Assembly (NCBI GenBank): GCA_024278435.1
Contig: JAJRTD010000362.1
Coordinates: 1 to 5,340 of the forward strand
Origin: Gammaproteobacteria bacterium
Lineage (GTDB): Bacteria > Pseudomonadota > Gammaproteobacteria > SZUA-229
Direction of reading: 5' to 3'
DNA length: 5,340 nucleotides
Within the stretch, counting starts at the first letter, position 1; every line of letters begins with the position of its first letter. The notes under the pieces were generated by a model. The model was not told where the DNA came from and made no database searches. It worked only from the letters and a program-made list of their open reading frames with translations. Made by a program: the position numbers and the translations under genes. Shown here piece by piece: positions 5,269 to 5,340 of the stretch.

Positions 5269-5340
5269 ACATTCTTCTCTGTATAGTCTTTAATCATTAC
5301 TAAAGAACCTGTCACACGTTTTGCGGTGACCGTTGAAGTG

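Larger units (their letters stand above)
4927..5340. other. 414-base stretch without a confident gene
   Basis: Apart from the doubtful frame at 4942-5106, this holds an 8-bp hairpin at 5087-5110, an AT-only block around 5167-5213 with a near-perfect palindrome, and a short imperfect direct repeat at 5216-5268. No tRNA, rRNA, CRISPR or recognisable riboswitch is seen. It may be leader DNA for a gene to the right of the window. Confidence 0.5.

Noticed and set aside
5326..5340. Gene start at GTG near the right edge
   Set aside because: Only five codons are visible (M-T-V-E-V) with no clear ribosome binding site; too little to support a call.

Overview
The window looks like chromosomal DNA of a gammaproteobacterium, probably an aquatic or marine one. 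The DNA polymerase I matches the Escherichia coli enzyme closely in every catalytic motif. The homoserine kinase is the aminoglycoside-phosphotransferase-fold type typical of Pseudomonas-like gammaproteobacteria, where thrB also lies close to polA. I cannot name a genus.

Layout. Positions 1-1071 hold a leftward pair: thrB (homoserine kinase), followed 15 bases later by the first 30 codons of what looks like a TRAP-transporter small membrane subunit (DctQ type), which runs off the left edge. A 225-base divergent intergenic region (1072-1296) carries candidate promoters for both directions and two overlapping inverted repeats. polA reads rightward to 4002 and is intact, with 5'-nuclease, proofreading exonuclease and polymerase domains. 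It converges on an AT-rich leftward gene (4030-4707) for an uncharacterised integral membrane protein of about six helices with a conserved-looking Asp-Glu/His-Glu motif.

Positions 4708-5340 hold no recognised gene. The clearest item there is a 151-base element (4772-4922) flanked by TTAA on both sides. It has 19-bp terminal inverted repeats with one mismatch and is built almost entirely from five back-to-back hairpins. This is a miniature inverted-repeat transposable element (MITE) or a closely similar palindromic repeat. Directly to its right is a short open frame with a signal-peptide-like start (about 4942-5106), a small hairpin, a very AT-rich near-perfect palindrome (5168-5193) and a short imperfect direct repeat. 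The rightmost bases may be leader sequence of a gene beyond the window.

The genes do not form one pathway. thrB is threonine biosynthesis, polA is DNA repair and Okazaki-fragment processing, the TRAP subunit is solute uptake and the membrane protein is unknown. I see no multi-gene defence or biosynthetic system. The structured mobile repeat and the unknown membrane protein are the items most worth a second look.
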